Counted from the stretch's first letter, positions 1-10,701 are shown. The stretch: DNA of 64,000 nucleotides from Aldrovandia affinis (GCA_029706075.1 JAINUG010000131.1:434001-498000); one strand, 5' to 3'. The notes: generated by a model from the letters alone, not told the origin. Translations and numbers: made by a program.

Positions 1-345
1 GTCCGTGTCTCGCGCACCAGCATCCCCCATTGGTCAATTGGGTGCCCACAGTCTGCTGGTATAAAGCTGCACACAAAGTGTCTTCTTTGAGTCAGGTCTG
101 TGCAAGCTCAACTGCAGCGAACGTGACTTAGAATGCAATTGGTCATTCCAAATAAATTTTTAATAAATATAAATGATATGAAAAACAGTAAAAACATACT
201 TTCTGACTAGGCTAATGCTCAGCTACTTTTGGCATCTCTCCCTAGAGTTAGATTATTAGGCGAATCTGCAAATTGCAGCACGTTGTTAATCTGAAATATT
301 TTTCGCCTTTTGTAATGCCGTAATGACCCGTTGCCATCCATATGA
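1..345. other. Unassigned AT-rich sequence with TATA-like and AATAAA-like motifs
   Basis: No protein-coding similarity is visible. A TATAAA-like word lies near position 61 and AATAAA-type words near 150-170. That could mean a fragment of an LTR or simply intron DNA of ess2, whose last exon lies downstream. Neither reading can be settled from this window. Confidence 0.3.
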
Positions 346-3300
346 TCTTACATTTACATGTTACATTTTAAGCATTTAGCAGACGCTCTTATCCAGAGCG
401 ACTTACAAGATGTGCATTAATACATGGTAGGAACAATCATAGTTAGCGCACGAGATCAGTGCAGTAATACAGCAATAGACATTGCAGGCATCTGCGTACC
501 ATACCTGTAACACTGGGAAGGAGAAGTTTAGTGTCATTTTTTTTGGTTTTTGTTTTTTTTTGTCAGTTTTTTAAAGAGTATAGTGTTGAACAAGTAAACA
601 GTGGTGAAGACAATTTAGCTAGATGGACAGAGTTCAGTGGTAGTGGAGTCTGAAGAGGTGGGTTTTGAGTCTCTTGCGGAAGATCGCAAGTGATTCTGCG
701 GTCCTGACCGATTGCGGAAGGTCGTTCCACCAGTGAGGGATCAGGACAGAGAAGAGGCGAGACCGCGAGGAGCGGCTGCCAGGCGCCCGGAGGGAAGGGA
801 CAGTCAGTTTACCAGAGGAGGCGGAGCGGAGGGGTCTGGGAGGGGTGTAGGGAGTGATGAGTGACTGGAGGTAAGGGGGAGCAGTACCTCTGGCTGCTTG
901 AAAAGAAGCACCAGTGATTTGAATCTGATGCGTGCTGCGATGGGGAGCCAGTGCAGAGAGAAGAGTAGAGGGGTGACGTGGGTGAACTTCGGCTGGTTGA
1001 ACACCAGACGAGCGGCAGCGTTCTGGACTAGTTGCAGTGGCTTGATGGCACAGGCCGGAAGGCCTGCCAGCAAGGAATTGCAGTAGTCCAAACGTGAGAT
1101 CACCAGGGCCTGGACTAGGCAGACTGGGACAGACTGGCAGACTGGGACAGAGACACTATGGAGCCTTCCACGGTGATTGACGCATCAATCATCAGGGAGC
1201 CCTTCGCTGGGAGGAAGAGCAGCTCTGTCTTCCCCAGATTCAGCTTCAGGTGGTGGGTGGACATCCATGCGGAGATGTCAGCCAGGCATGCAGAGATCCG
1301 TGCCGGGACCTGGGTATCAGATGGAGAGAAGGAGAGAAAGAGTTGTGTCATCAGCATAACAGTGATAGGAAAAACCATGAACAGAAATAACAGAACCATG
1401 TGACTTGGTGTACAGAGAAAATAGGACGGTGCCTAGCACCGAGCCCTGCGGGACTGCAGTAGAGGGTGTGGGGAGAGGAGAGGGATCCTCTCCAGGCCAC
1501 CTGGTAGGACCAGTCAGCCAGGTAGGACTCGAACCATGTCAACGCAGATCCAGAGATTCCCATCTCGACGAGAGATGAGAGCAGGATCCAGTGGTCCACG
1601 GTGTCCAATGCTGCCGACAGGTCAAGGAGGAGTAGGACGGAGCTAAGGGATTGGGACTTAGCCCCATGAAGAGCCTCAGTGACCGCAAGGAGAGCAGTCT
1701 CTGTGGAGTGGCCTGCTCTGAACCCAGATTGGTTGGGATCAAGCAGGTCGTTCTGTAAGAGATGACAGCCCGCTCTAACGTTTTGGAAAGGAATGGGAGG
1801 AGAGAGACAGGTCGGTAGTTTGAAATAACAGGATTCAGAGAGGGTTTTTTGAGGAGGGGGACAACATGAGCACATTTGAGGGAAGAGGGGACAGAGCCAG
1901 AGGAAAGAGAGGAGTTAATGACATTGGAGACAAAGGGGAGGATGTCCATAGGAATGGATGTCCAGGGGGAATGGATGGGAAGAGGGCAGGTGGTGGGAGA
2001 GGACAAGTTGAAGGATGTCTGAGTCAGGGAGGGGCAAGAAGGAGGACAGAGGGGTGAGAGGTTTACGTAGCGAGATGGGTGAGGGAGAGGTTGGGGGAAA
2101 GGAGTTGCGAATGACATCGACCTTCTCGTGAAAGAAGCATGCGAAGTCATCCGCTGTTAGAGAGGAGGGGGGTGGGGGAGGAGGAGGGGTGAAGAGAGAG
2201 GAAAACGTAGAGTAGAGTTTACGAGGGTTAGAAACTGAACATTGAAATTTGGAAAGGAAAAATGCAGACTTAGCAGAGGAGAGGTTAGAGGAGAAGGAAG
2301 CCAGGGGTGTGTGGAAATCAGTCAGAGCTACAGGGGATTTGGATTTTCTCCATTTCCTTTCTGCCGCTCGCAGTTCCAGTCTGTTAGCCCGAATGGAGTC
2401 GGTTAGCCACGGGGCGGGGGGTCGGAGGCGTGCAGGTTTAGTGGATAGAGGACAGTGTGAGTCAAAGGAGGAGGAGCGAGAGGAAAGTAGGATGGACGGA
2501 CGATGCCTCCTCAGCAGGTAGGTGAGAGAAGGCATCAGTAGGGGGAAGGGAAGATAGAACAGTAGCTGACAGGGCAGCAGGGGAGAGAGAGCGGAGGTTG
2601 CGACGGACAAGGACAGTGGGAGCAGGTGAAGATGGTTTAGGCACAGAGGGGAGGGGGAGGGAGAAAGACAGAAAGCAATGGTCGGACACATGTAGAGGCG
2701 ATACCGTAATGTTGGGTGAGGCGCAGTTCCTGGTGAAGACCAGGTCCAGTTGGTTTCCGGCCTTGTGGGTGGATGGGGATTCAGCCAGGGTGAAGTCGAA
2801 GGACTGAAGCAGGGGGAGGAATGCAGAGGCCTGAGAGGTCTCCAGCGGCAGGTTGAAGTCACCGAGGAGTAAGACGGGAGTGCCATCCTCAGGGAAGGCG
2901 CTGAGTAGGGCATCCATCTCATCTAGGAAACTCCCCAGTGGACCTGGAGGGCGATAAAGAACAGTGATGTGCAGTTTACATGGAACAGTGATAGTGACAG
3001 CATGAAATTCAAAGGAGGAGGGCGAGAAGTGAGGAAGAGGGACAATACCAAATCTCCACAGGGGGGAGATCAGTATACCTGTCCCTCCACCTCTACCTGA
3101 GGGTCGTGGAGTGTGGGAGAAGGTGTAGGCAGCGGAGAGAGCAGCAGGGGTGGCCGTGTTCTGAGGAGTGATCCACGTCTCAGTGAGCGCCAGGAACTGC
3201 AGGGAGAGTAGTGAGGCCTGGGCCAAGATGAAATCGGCCTTCCAGACAGCGGACTGGCAGTTCCATAGTCTGCCTGCTACCCACTACGTCAACACCGGGA

Positions 3301-3930
3301 GATCTAGGAGGGTGGATGAGATTGGACAGATTACGGGTGTGGGTAGAATCTCTCCTTCTAGGCAATCTAGAAGAGGAGACATGGACTGGGATAGGGAGGT
3401 AGCATGTAGTGTTAGATGCAGAGGAAGAAGAACAGGGAGATACAAAACTATAATACTTACCGTGCTGCAAGCACTCCCTAGCTGGCCCCCTTCAGTGGAC
3501 TCCTGCAGGTAGACTCCTACGTCTTTGTACGCTGAGTCTGACTCCTGCAGGTAGAAAAGCTGCCTCTATCCACAACTATGGTTGCTTATATAGCCGAGTG
3601 ATGCTAGGCACTAAGTGGCGAGTGCCACCTGACAACAATACAGACTAATTAACAAATCACAGGTTCCTCCCACTACTCAAGGAACGCTCAACTACAGACA
3701 CGGGCTGATATAATAAAACCGATTGAAAACAGCTAAGTACCAAACAACTTTGAAATAAAAACTTCTAAGCAGCTATAGAAGCTAATAACCGCTGGACATC
3801 AGCAACACAATACTAATTAAGATAACAAAGTAGCATTAAGTGCTACTTGCAACCAGTAAACAGGATACGAACGCAGAAGCTAAACACCAAATCTAACGCC
3901 GGATAACTTACACTTTCTAGCAGGCGACAA
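346..3930 (-). mobile_element. Nearly full-length L2-type LINE retrotransposon (inactive)
   Basis: Reading on -, the order is a 5' untranslated region (about 3930 to 3480, with a TATATAA-like word near 3590), an endonuclease region, a reverse transcriptase region and a 3' untranslated region. The 3' end near 346-410 has the motif GCATTTAGCAGACGCTC followed by an L2-type TTACAT tail. L2 elements copy themselves by target-primed reverse transcription using an APE-type endonuclease and a reverse transcriptase. The 3' end is clear. The 5' border is inferred, because no target-site duplication was recognised. The element probably sits in the last intron of ess2. Fragments of the same family recur at 17550, 26610, 28200, 30092 and 48165. 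Confidence 0.85.
804..3226 (-). pseudogene. L2 LINE endonuclease-reverse transcriptase polyprotein, frameshifted
   Basis: The endonuclease part (about 3226-2700) contains ALTETWITPQNTATP, VLYRPPGPLGSF, LLGDFNLPL and a late SDHCFLSFSLPLP, the usual order of catalytic blocks in APE-type LINE endonucleases. Further along come SNYRPVSLLPFLSKTLERA, NQSGFRAGHSTETALLAV and LLLDLSAALDTVDH (RT finger and palm blocks), the codons for YADD near 1330-1350, and a C-terminal MISRLDYCNSLLAGLP stretch. The pieces sit in different reading frames and are broken by stops, so no intact polyprotein is made. The palm aspartate block reads LSAALDTVDH, where SAAFDTVDH is usual. The element is dead but recent enough for every domain to be readable. 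Confidence 0.85.
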
Positions 3931-4093
3931 GACAATTCCAACCGAGATACAATGCGCACATACACACACATCTTAATGAGCACATGTGAAACACTTGCTT
4001 TAGCTTCTAAGCACATACAGGAGTGTGGTTGTTTAAAGCATCTTTGTAGAGCAATGGAGTGTGTGACTGTCCCCTCTCTCGCCACTCCCACAG

Positions 4094-4373
4094 CCTAACG
4101 CCCAAGGGGCTAAGCCCCGCCCTGAGCCCCGCCCTGCAGCGGCTGGTGAACCGCTCCTCCAGCAAGTACACGGACAAAGCCCTGAGGGCCAGCTACACCC
4201 CCTCCCCAGCCCACAGTGGCTCTGCCTCCAAAACGCCGCTGGGTGCTGCCACCACGCCCACAGGCACCCCCACGCCCAGCAGCGTTCACACCCCCATGTC
4301 CCAAGACCCTGCCTCCATCACAGACAACCTGCTGCAGCTGCCCAAGCGCCGCAAAGCTGCAGATTATTTCTGA
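4094..4373 (+). CDS. ess2: ess2 (dgcr14) last coding exon, C-terminus of spliceosome-associated ESS2
   Basis: ESS2 (DGCR14, ES2) is a nuclear protein found in the spliceosomal C complex that supports pre-mRNA splicing. The exon follows a CTCCCACAG acceptor and encodes about 92 residues ending at a TGA at 4371-4373. Recognisable family blocks are RLVNRSSSKYTDKALRASYT (threonine/serine/proline-rich tail), SQDPASITDNLLQLPKRRKA and a terminal DYF. In the human protein the matching end is about the last 90 of 476 residues. The start is set by the splice acceptor; an in-frame ATG at 4059 lies in the intron. No other ess2 exon is visible, so the rest should lie before the window. The gene points the same way as drg1, which begins less than 3 kb downstream. 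Confidence 0.9.
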
Positions 4374-5174
4374 ACCTTGAACATTTCCCCCAACGTTTCA
4401 GACCTGTGCCGTCACATTTTCAACATCTACAGGTTTGTGTTGTGTGTGTATATGTACATATGTGCACAAGTACACACATAGCCACATCTATGTATATAAC
4501 CAAACATATGCACACATGAACACATGTGTTATGGAAACGTGTACTTTTGAGAATGTTTCAGTGATCCCCAGCTTCCCTGTAAAGTGAGAAGACTTGGACA
4601 ATTATGAACAGTGATGAGTAAAAAATAGGGATAAACAGAGTCCTGTCTGCACATTGCTCAGCTCAGAAAACGGACATTGAGCTGAGTGTGTTATGGACCT
4701 GCTGCCACAGACTGCGTTATGGAGCTGACAGCGTATGGGGAAGATGGAAGACTGTTACGTGCCCCAGACGCCCAGTCTCCTCATCCCTGCACACCCGACC
4801 GATGCTGGGGCATTGTGGTTCTGCTGGATGTCAGGCTGATGTTTTTATGGAGAATCAATTAAGACGTTTTCAGACTCTGCCCCTAATCTAACATTATGCT
4901 TAAAATGCTCCAAAGGAGGAATATTAAAATTTAATTTGCTTTGTTCCCAGACATATGTGTTGAGCAGGTGCTGTTTAGATCCACAGATCTGTATCTCGTG
5001 GGAATAGGCTAACCGTGGGTACTGATGATTGGATTTACTGAAAGTTCTGTGGACCGCTTATAAAACAGATATGCTTGATCGCATTGAAATGGAATGTGGT
5101 ATTTAACACCTGAACTGATGCCTTAGAACAGGAAGCCTCTTTGGGGCTGATTGCTTTTCAGACATGGTGCAGCT

Positions 5175-5208
<34 letters not shown>

Positions 5209-6059
5209 TACTGTACAGAGTACTGTAGGGTGTAAATTAGTCACTGGCTTTCCTGTAGTACTGTGTGTGGCCTGTAGGTGTAAAATAGTCACTGGCTCAC
5301 AGTGGGCACACTTCAGCTGAAGTTCTCCTGGTCTGTGTGTGGTTGACTTGAGAGACTCAGTTGGTGATTCCAAATTGGTGAGAGCAAAAATGAGAAATTC
5401 TGTTTTAAAAATTAGGGCTCAAACAGACACATGATTAAGTCTCCACTCCAAAGAAAAAGGGGTATACAATATGTTCTATATGCAGTCCATAGGGGATTTG
5501 ATGGGAATAGCCACAGAAGGTGGCAGATATTCATCACATTATCTTTGACAAGACAGTAATAATGACATTAATAATGCATGCATTTATTTTGATTGTTATG
5601 TAGCTCATGGTTTTATCAAAATGGCCAGACCAAATAATGCTTGTTCTTGTTCAAATAGTTCTGTGCGAGGTGCTTCACCTGAATATCTTCAGTAAATAAG
5701 ACAATTGATCAAAAGGAAGTATTGGATATAGGCATTTGCAAGTACACAATTTATTTATAGATTTATGCAGTCATTTTCCATCATAAAAATAGAATAAATC
5801 AGTTCAAAGGTCTCTTTCTCGGTCTCTTCCTCTGTGTAGTCCTTACCAGGCGCCATCCATTCCACATGCAGAACCGTGAGGAAACTACCTTAATAAAGCA
5901 GAAAAGAGACGCATTCAACATGTTGTACTGGTTTGCTAAAAGTGATACTGTATTGTCAGTTTCCATTGAGAAAATATGAAATATTTAAAACGCATAACAG
6001 ACGGCTACCACTGCGCCGGAACGCTTGGCACTCAACAGGCCGAGCATCACAAAACATGT
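4374..6059 (+). other. ess2 3' untranslated region and ess2-drg1 intergenic DNA
   Basis: No coding similarity is seen. The proximal part should be the ess2 3' untranslated region. Possible polyadenylation words are AATAAA near 5790 and 5893, but neither is compelling. A dinucleotide repeat lies at 5175-5202. Directly repeated words (TAGTCACTGGCT near 5239 and 5286) flank a short unrelated stretch. Confidence 0.4.
5175..5202. repeat. (CA)n microsatellite
   Basis: About 14 uninterrupted CA units, followed by an imperfect CATATACATA extension. Confidence 0.95.
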
Positions 6060-6118
6060 CCCATTTCCCCCCGTTTTTCTCCCAATTTGGTAGCCAATTA
6101 CACCCTCTATTTCTTTAA
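6060..6118 (-). mobile_element. 3' end fragment of a tRNA-derived SINE (family B)
   Basis: It carries CCGTTTTTCTCCCAATTTGG followed by TAGCCAATTACACCCTCTAT, the same words that mark one end of the longer copies at 8085, 9990 and 44752. Only the distal end is present; the tRNA-like head is missing because a second SINE piece abuts at 6119. Confidence 0.7.
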
Positions 6119-6215
6119 TTGTGGTTCTGTGTGGCTCGGTATGTAGAGCATGGCCTTAGCAATGCTTAGGTCGTGGGTTCACGGCAGTGGCTCCGTATTG
6201 CCATGAAAAGTTAGG
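6119..6215 (+). mobile_element. Truncated HpaI-like tRNA-derived SINE head (family A)
   Basis: It contains a GTGGCTCGGTATGTAGAGCA stretch (polymerase III A-box type) and a CGTGGGTTCACGG stretch (B-box type), as in the fuller copy at 53247. The L2-like tail is missing. It joins directly to a fragment of another SINE family, so this is a SINE-next-to-SINE junction. Confidence 0.65.
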
Positions 6216-6392
6216 ATGATTCTAAGGGCCCGTGACTGAGAGGGGGGGCCTAAAAAATTTGAACATTAAGTAAAACAATTCAACATTATATCATCATTAA
6301 TAGAATACTTTATTTACCATGTACTAATAAAACTAATGATTTATTTTTGTTTTGGGCCAAAAGTTGGCAGGCTGGCAGAGAGCCTCTGTATT

Positions 6393-6492
6393 NNNNNNNN
6401 NNNNNNNNNNNNNNNNNNNNNNNNNNNNNNNNNNNNNNNNNNNNNNNNNNNNNNNNNNNNNNNNNNNNNNNNNNNNNNNNNNNNNNNNNNNN
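6393..6492. other. Assembly gap (100 N)
   Basis: Exactly 100 N bases, a common convention for a gap of unknown length. It lies between the end of ess2 and the first visible drg1 exon, where the promoter and first half of drg1 are expected. Confidence 0.99.
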
Positions 6493-7074
6493 AGTTAAAA
6501 TGTTTTCATTTATTTAAAAACAATGGCATGTACCCTGTAATTAGTGCAGTGTTTAAAAAAAAAAAAAAAGAAGAATAAAGTATCACCAGACATGCTTCAG
6601 CCCAGCTATTATTATTGGTCGATAGCCAGGACAATATACAAAGGGATAAGCTGGTAACTTAAATAAAGTAACCTGATGGATGAAGCGAGCTGGAGCACAC
6701 AGCGCTTGTAAGGTTTTGGCACATTTCATGAAACGAGACACGGCTGACGTTTTGATGTCTATGAATACCTTCCTCAGAGTCTAAGACATCCCATTTCATT
6801 AAATGTGCTAAATCCTGAAAATCTTAAAGTGTTACAGCTCTCTGCTCGTGTTGGGTTAGTCTTTTTGAAGGTACACGAGTTTGGATCCCTTTGTAGTGCA
6901 GTGTTTCACTTGGCTGGTGTGGATGTCAGTGAAAATAGTTTTCTATACAGTTTTTTGGGGGGAAATGTTGCGGTGCTCGCCACACACAAACGCCTGCTGA
7001 GCGAAGTGCTCCACCATACATACATTGTTTCCGCAGTTCAAAGGGGCTCCACTCCGTCTCTCTGTCTGTTTCAG

Positions 7075-7205
7075 TGCACCCAGAGCGAGCTGGACGGAGA
7101 CACGGTGAAGAGCATCCTTGCCGAGTACAAGATCCACAACGCTGACATCACCCTGCGCGGTGACTGCACGGCGGATGACCTCATCGATGTGGTGGAGGGA
7201 AACCG
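7075..7205 (+). CDS. drg1: drg1 internal coding exon (G-domain, first visible exon)
   Basis: DRG1 is a conserved cytosolic GTPase of the Obg/DRG group. It binds the partner protein DFRP1 (ZC3H15) and acts with ribosomes in translation. The exon begins after TCTGTTTCAG with an in-frame TGC and ends at AACCG before GTAGGC. It encodes [20 protein letters not shown] and [12 protein letters not shown], which match roughly residues 195-238 of the 367-residue family protein. The split CG|A arginine codon is completed at 10534. Sequence between 6805 and 7074 is open in the same frame but belongs to the intron, since it has no family similarity. The exons for the N-terminal half, including the P-loop, are not visible upstream. 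Confidence 0.95.
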
Positions 7206-8084
7206 GTAGGCCGTGAGCCCTCTCCCTACAACCAAATAGCCCCTGGCTGAGTGCTTCTTGTAGACCCAATTCACAATCTATCTATCTATCTATCGATCTA
7301 TCAGTCGATCTCTTTATCTCTCTATCTACCTACCTACCTCTCGCTTTCCCTCTATCTCTCTCTCAAAACATACATGTAACATGCATGTAGTCATTTAAAA
7401 AGATAGAAATTGAAAATAAAACACAAGTACTGTATACATTTAACTACTGAATTTCTTTTTTACATAACCTTTTTACATTTTACATAACATTTACATAACA
7501 TAACAGAAAAAGGAATTAGTTTTTGATGTTGCAAAATTTACTGAAATAAAACTTCTGATTTCAGAATATTTCACAATTTAGGAGGAACAGTCTTACAGTG
7601 ACCACAAATACCTTCCTGTTTGGGCAACCATGATTTTTTATGTCTACATTTTTCAACTGCTAAGGTGTGGTTACTGAGCCTGTACTTTGTCAGGGTCTGT
7701 CTCTGCTTTGTATCTCTGACAGAGAAGAGATACTCTGCCCGTGTGTATTCTCTGTTTAGGGTCCTGTAACAATTCAGTTTATTTGGGGATTTGGTACTCT
7801 TGTTCTAATGTTCAAAATAGGTGATTTTAAACCAAACAGGTTTGATTTGTTTAATAATTTGTTTGACTAATTGGTTGTGAAGCAGTGCTGACCTGAAGCT
7901 GGTTTGTGTTAGTATATGTTAATGTAGTGAGTTTCAGGACCAGCTTCCTATTTAGTGTAGTCTTGCTCACTGAGTGGACCACATATTTCACTACCATATA
8001 GCACAATAGGCTCGATGACACTATCGTAGGTTTTTGTCAAAATTCTAACGGGAATATTTTTATTAGTTTTTATTTTTATTTGTT
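7206..8084 (+). other. drg1 intron, proximal part, with TCTA repeat
   Basis: It begins at the GT donor after the exon ending at 7205. A degenerate (TCTA)n tract spans about 7277-7365. The remainder to 8084 shows no coding similarity and no element I can name. Confidence 0.6.
7277..7365. repeat. Degenerate (TCTA)n / (TACC)n simple repeat
   Basis: Tandem TCTA units that decay into TACC, TCGA and TCTC variants. Confidence 0.9.
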
Positions 8085-8252
8085 TCAGATTTTTTTTCCG
8101 TTTTTCTCCCAATTTAGTGGCCAGTTATACCCTCTATTTCTTTAGATTCCTACCTACTTTCTAGGGACGCCCTTCCGCTCCTCAGCGAGCTCGTGCCGGC
8201 TGACCCTCCTCCCTCCCCCTGGGGCAGACACCCAATCGGGCTCCCGCTCAGA

Positions 8253-9481
8253 TAGGGTGACCAGGTCCCAACCAACCAAATGTGGGACAAAGAGGATGTT
8301 TGTGTGGGACAATGTGGGACACGTTACCAATGCTTCGAGGTAGTCTAAAATTAGATATAATGTCTATCCAACTTAAAAAATAAACATTTCTATTCTGCCC
8401 CTTAGCTCGTAACATCTCTATGCTTTGCCCTCTGGTTGATTCAGTAGCACCCAATAGACTATGCAGATAAAAACGTAACAAATTATATAACAAATATATT
8501 TGAAGGCAAATAAAACAGAGGAGCTCACAATAAAGTCTGTAGTTTTCAAGAGGTCTGACCAAGTCAACTTCACTGCAGTCCCAAGTTAGTCTCTTGTCTT
8601 GAGGCACAAGTCTCTAGCCAAGTCCCAAGCCTAAATGTAGATTACAAAGTCATGCCCAATGTCCAGTCTCAAGCCTAAATATAGAGCAGCAAGTGAAGTC
8701 AGAGTCCAGTATCAATTTAGTATCTTAATGAAATAAAACTAGCCTAAACGTAACTAAAACAGCAGGCATTATTCACTTCAAGTCTTTATAAATGCATTTA
8801 TTAAGCCAAATCAAACTATGCATTTCTTTTAAAAGTAGGCACAAAATAAATTAATAGATCAAATAAAACCAGAGTGGCAATCATCTTTGGGCTTCAGTAG
8901 GAATGCCTCCATAGACTGGGACGTCTCTTTTTGTGCATGTCGTTTCTTGTGGGTCTCGCATTCTCTGTGTCTTTTGATGTCGTATTCTCCTCCATGTGAA
9001 ATTGAAAAAGAACTCTTGCAAAGATCGCAAAAAACTCTCTGAGCATCACCCTGCACTGGCTTCACCCACGGATAACTAGTTTCCCAGTCCTTGTTGTAGC
9101 TGCATCTCCTTTTTTTTGTCGTAGTTTCCATTTTCCACCATTTTCCAAATCGACTGTCTTGTTCGTAGTTGTTGTTCGGGGGGCGAGGGCGTAACTAGCG
9201 TTACTAGGCAGATAAGATGCCGACAGGTTAACCTCATTGGCCCCTTGACCCCAGCACCCCACGTGTGCTGCAGTTTGATTGACAGCAAACACAGCCCCGT
9301 GATGACAGCCCTTGCTGCTTTCTCCACAGCCATTGGATAAGCCTGATTTTAGAAACGCGTCTTTGAAAACTAGAGCCAATCAAAATGAAATAGGAGGGAC
9401 ATCTTCTCAATTTGCGGGACGCACGAAAAGTCATGAAAATGCTGTGCAGTCCCGCGCAATGCGGGACATCTGGTCACCCTA
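8253..9481. mobile_element. Non-autonomous hAT-type DNA transposon, 1229 bp
   Basis: The ends are TAGGGTGACCAG and its inverse CTGGTCACCCTA. They are flanked by a perfect 8-bp direct repeat, CGCTCAGA, at 8245-8252 and 9482-9489; eight bases is the duplication size of hAT elements. The only recognisable gene part is a 90-residue zinc-finger-like stub at 8859-9131 on -, so the transposase core has been deleted. The element lies inside a SINE within a drg1 intron. Confidence 0.9.
8859..9131 (-). pseudogene. N-terminal zinc-finger stub of a hAT transposase
   Basis: An open frame of 90 codons. Basic N-terminal residues (KKRR) are followed by FCDLCKSSF, then HGGEYDIKRHRECETHKKR, a Cys-x2-Cys ... 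His-x5-His arrangement like the DNA-binding finger that opens many hAT transposases. No catalytic part (RNase H-like fold, C-terminal dimerisation region) follows before the element ends. The frame is open over its whole length, but it is probably a remnant of an internally deleted transposon and not a host gene. Confidence 0.7.
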
Positions 9482-9583
9482 CGCTCAGAGCCGGACTGGC
9501 GTAGTCAGGTTTTGAACCGCGGCTGCAGTGGGCAACTTGCATTCCGAATGCTTAGACCGTTAAGACACCCGAGGCCCCCAGGA

Positions 9584-9989
9584 ATATTTATTTTATGGAA
9601 TCGCTTGGAATTGTGTAGAAAGCTCTATGGGCTTTTTCTCTTAATACATTGACTGCCAGACCAAAGCTCCCTGACGCACTGATTTTCAATCCTAGATAAT
9701 AATAATTTAGTGTGTATGTTCTAGGGCAGTGTTGCCTAGAGTAAAGCGATATTTGCTTTCCTGAGATCTAGGGTTTTTTTGTTGGTTTTTTTTAAAGACC
9801 ATAATATTTGTCTTTTTCACATTTACTGTCAGGGCCTAGTTCTGACAGTATTTCTCGAGCAGATCCAGGTGCCGCTGAAACCCTTGTTCAGTGGGTGACA
9901 GCAGCACCAGGTCATCTGCATAGAGAATTAATTTCATTTATGTATCATTTAGAGTGAGGCCAGGAGCTAAAGATTTTTGTTAAAAATGT
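9584..9989. other. drg1 intron sequence without a recognised feature
   Basis: No coding similarity is seen. A TTTGCTTTCCTGAGATC word and T-rich runs are present. Nothing can be named. Confidence 0.4.
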
Positions 9990-10376
9990 TGTTTGTAATT
10001 TTCTCCCCGTTTTTCTCCCAATTTAGTAGCCAATTCAACCCTCTATTTATTTTGATTCACCCTCCCCTCACGAGCCCGCCGCCCATCCTCCGGGTCAAGC
10101 TAATATCCTGAGGCCGGCAATGATCCGCCTCCTCTGAGACGGAACTTCGCCCACCTGCTTTTTAGGAACGCCCTACTGCTCCTCGGCAAGCCCGTGCCAA
10201 CATTCCCTCCCCCCTCCCCCTCGGACAGACAGCCAAATACCGCCCCCGATCGGGGCTCCCGGCCAGAGTCGGACTGACCCAGTCAGGTTTCGAACCGCAA
10301 TCGCAATAGGTAGCTCACACTCGCAAAGCACCAGTCAATGCGAGTGCGTTAGACCGCTTTGCTATTCGAGGCCTCC
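9990..10376 (-). mobile_element. tRNA-derived SINE (family B), near complete
   Basis: On -, the head near 10376-10280 has an A-box-like TAGCAAAGCGG and a B-box-like GCGGTTCGAAACC, the internal polymerase III promoter of a tRNA-derived SINE. The body includes GCCCCGATCGGGGGCGG and the far end is CCGTTTTTCTCCCAATTTAG (as read on +). It lies just upstream of the drg1 exon at 10534. Confidence 0.8.
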
Positions 10377-10453
10377 ATGTTCTTTTTTTGCCAATTTTAT
10401 TGCACACTTATTTTGCACATATATTTATTTAATTAAATCATAAGCTTTACCCC

Positions 10454-10455
<2 letters not shown>

Positions 10456-10491
<36 letters not shown>
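10456..10491. repeat. (TC)n microsatellite in the drg1 splice acceptor tract
   Basis: An almost pure TC run that continues as a degenerate pyrimidine stretch up to the acceptor TCTCTCTAG at 10533. It enlarges the polypyrimidine tract in front of the next drg1 exon. Confidence 0.9.
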
Positions 10492-10495
<4 letters not shown>

Positions 10496-10533
10496 CTTTC
10501 TATTGCTCTCTCCCTCTCTCACTCTCTCTCTAG

Positions 10534-10701
10534 AGTGTACATCCCCTGCATCTATGTGCTGAACAAGATTGACCAGATCTCCATAGAGGAACTGGACATC
10601 ATTTACAAGGTGCCCCACTGCGTGCCAATCTCCGCCCACCATCGCTGGAACTTCGACGACCTTCTGGAGAAGATGTGGGACTACCTGCAGCTTGTGCGCA
10701 T
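10534..10701 (+). CDS. drg1: drg1 internal coding exon carrying the NKID guanine-specificity motif
   Basis: The exon runs from the TCTCTAG acceptor to the donor CGCAT|GTGAGC. It encodes [19 protein letters not shown], where NKID is the G4 motif that selects guanine, and then [19 protein letters not shown], where SAH is the G5 motif. It ends with DYLQLVR plus two bases of the isoleucine codon that is completed at 12100. It corresponds to about residues 239-294 of the family protein. The match is very close throughout, and all three intact splice phases are consistent with the neighbouring exons. The long pyrimidine microsatellite in front of the acceptor is unusual. Confidence 0.97.

Larger units (their letters stand above)
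8085..9583 (-). mobile_element. tRNA-derived SINE (family B) split by a hAT insertion
   Basis: The left part (about 8085-8252) has the family end CCGTTTTTCTCCCAATTTAG and CCCTCCTCCCTCCCCCTGGG. The right part (9482-9583) is the tRNA-like head; on - its B box reads GCGGTTCAAAACC. The two parts join without loss once the hAT element at 8253-9481 and one copy of its 8-bp duplication are removed. The element shares its layout with the copies at 9990 and 44752. Confidence 0.8.

Noticed and set aside
6336..6578. Open frame spanning the N gap
   Set aside because: The frame exists only because N bases are read through; it is an artefact.
6805..7074. Open frame joined in phase to the drg1 exon at 7075
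   Set aside because: A strong TCTGTTTCAG acceptor lies at its end and the upstream residues have no DRG similarity, so it is intron read-through.
10280..10376. tRNA-like sequence with A and B boxes
   Set aside because: It is the head of a repeated SINE; no tRNA cloverleaf could be traced by eye.
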